Shown here: piece by piece, positions 6,454-6,806 of the stretch
Position numbering within the stretch: position 1 is the first letter of the stretch
Layout of the letters: every line of letters starts with the position of its first letter
From: Endomicrobiia bacterium
Lineage (GTDB): Bacteria; Elusimicrobiota; Endomicrobiia; Endomicrobiales; Endomicrobiaceae
Length of the DNA stretch: 6,806 nucleotides
Reading direction: 5' to 3'
Assembly: GCA_025998295.1 (NCBI GenBank)
Contig: BNVT01000066.1
Location: 1 to 6,806 of the forward strand
Program-made: the position numbers and the translations under genes
The notes under the pieces: generated by a model
Told to the model about the DNA's origin: nothing
Database searches by the model: none
What the model saw: only the letters and a program-made list of their open reading frames with translations

Positions 6454-6622
6454 CTTAGGGCAAAACGTGTGAAAAAAGTTTCTTGAGGCGACTGATTCTA
6501 GACTTAAAGCCAATTCCATGAACTTGCAATTTGGTATTGCCCTGCAATAATCAAAAATCAAGAAAGCCTTCATGCGTTTTGCCTGGGGTAGAGTCTAGAA
6601 CTCGTTGTTCCTGCGGGTTTTT
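6454..6622 (+). ncRNA. highly self-complementary element after ilvC: candidate structured RNA or MITE remnant
   Basis: GGCAAAACGTGTGAA (6459-6473) pairs along its full length with TTCATGCGTTTTGCC (6569-6583), using two G·U pairs. Inside it, TTTCTTGA (6479-6486) pairs exactly with TCAAGAAA (6558-6565), only a small internal loop away, so about 23 pairs stack in one rod. Within the rod is a hairpin GCAAT/ATTGC (6526-6530 with 6536-6540). TTCTAGACT (6496-6504), inside the rod, is the exact complement of AGTCTAGAA (6592-6600) outside it, which would make a pseudoknot. I cannot assign a known RNA family. The G·U pairs favour an RNA, but decayed transposon ends would look similar. No gene is visible in 6398-6657. 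Confidence 0.35.
6597..6622 (+). terminator. weak intrinsic terminator candidate downstream of ilvC
   Basis: AGAACTCG (6597-6604) can pair with CGGGTTTT (6614-6621), with two G·U pairs and a 9-nt loop, and the T-run TTTTT (6618-6622) ends the element. The T-run overlaps the stem, so strength is doubtful. Its left arm overlaps AGTCTAGAA (6592-6600), which can pair with 6496-6504 instead, so the two folds exclude each other. It may end the ilv transcript or the structured element. Confidence 0.3.
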
Positions 6623-6657
6623 GTATTTACAATAAACCTCTTGCGTAATTAAATTAA

Positions 6658-6798
6658 TACATAAAGAAAGGCTTTGCTAAATGGGTCAAAGCTAGCACAA
6701 AAAACAAGAGAGATTTTTATAACTCAAGAATAACCGAGAAAAAGATTGTTGATTTAATAAAGGAAGCTAAGAGTTGTATGTTGAATATCATCGCTTAA
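6658..6798 (+). pseudogene. possible decayed start of an IS3-family transposase OrfA
   Basis: An open frame without ATG runs to TAA at 6796-6798. Its second half reads SRITEKKIVDLIKEAKSC, which resembles the usual beginning of IS3-family OrfA helix-turn-helix proteins (pattern RFTEEQIVxxLKEAExG). In that family the chain continues with a second helix and a leucine zipper; here it stops nine residues later. The 22 residues before the match look unrelated. No terminal inverted repeat is seen before the window ends. The match is short, so chance is possible. Confidence 0.25.
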
Positions 6799-6806
6799 TT
6801 TTCTCA

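Overview
The window carries a branched-chain amino acid biosynthesis cluster, all on the + strand, in the order ilvD – ilvB – ilvN – ilvC. It encodes dihydroxyacid dehydratase, both acetohydroxyacid synthase subunits and ketol-acid reductoisomerase, so the path from pyruvate (or pyruvate plus 2-ketobutyrate) to the 2-keto acids of valine and isoleucine is complete. The final aminotransferase (ilvE), threonine deaminase and leu genes are not here. All four enzymes look intact and keep their catalytic motifs.

The DNA is AT-rich with good Shine-Dalgarno sites and ATG starts. The unusual part is the spacing: about 640 bp lie upstream of ilvD, 271 bp between ilvD and ilvB, 573 bp between ilvB and ilvN, and about 410 bp after ilvC. 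Only ilvN–ilvC are tightly packed (25 bp). The gaps are full of hairpins, short open frames and apparent remnants. Low GC, intact biosynthesis genes and decayed spacers would fit a host-associated bacterium with a reducing genome, for example an Endomicrobium-like member of the Elusimicrobia. This is an inference from style and protein flavour; no taxonomic marker is present.

Region by region. Positions 1-180 resemble a type II-C CRISPR tracrRNA: an anti-repeat-like segment followed at the Campylobacter-like distance by AGAGTTTG. Positions 155-276 hold G/C-run hairpins of REP/MITE style. Positions 328-533 are rich in CAAAG/CTTTG palindromes. ilvD follows at 642-2291. The ilvD–ilvB gap has a Leu-rich 54-codon frame that ends just before a sequence able to pair, over 14 bp in two blocks, with the ilvB ribosome-binding site. 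ilvB (2563-4305) carries a four-cysteine insertion near its active-site lid. The ilvB–ilvN gap holds a good promoter candidate, an Ile/Val-rich frame lacking a normal start, and a 46-codon ORF with a good ribosome-binding site. ilvN (4879-5370) and ilvC (5396-6397) follow; ilvC has an atypical cofactor-specificity loop. After ilvC there is a strongly self-complementary, possibly pseudoknotted element (6454-6622), and at the edge a possible remnant of an IS3-type transposase OrfA.

The enzymes act in series: IlvB/IlvN make acetolactate or acetohydroxybutyrate, IlvC isomerises and reduces it, and IlvD dehydrates the diol. IlvN keeps the residues linked to valine feedback, so enzyme-level control is expected. 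The leaders suggest extra RNA-level control, which is inferred, not shown.
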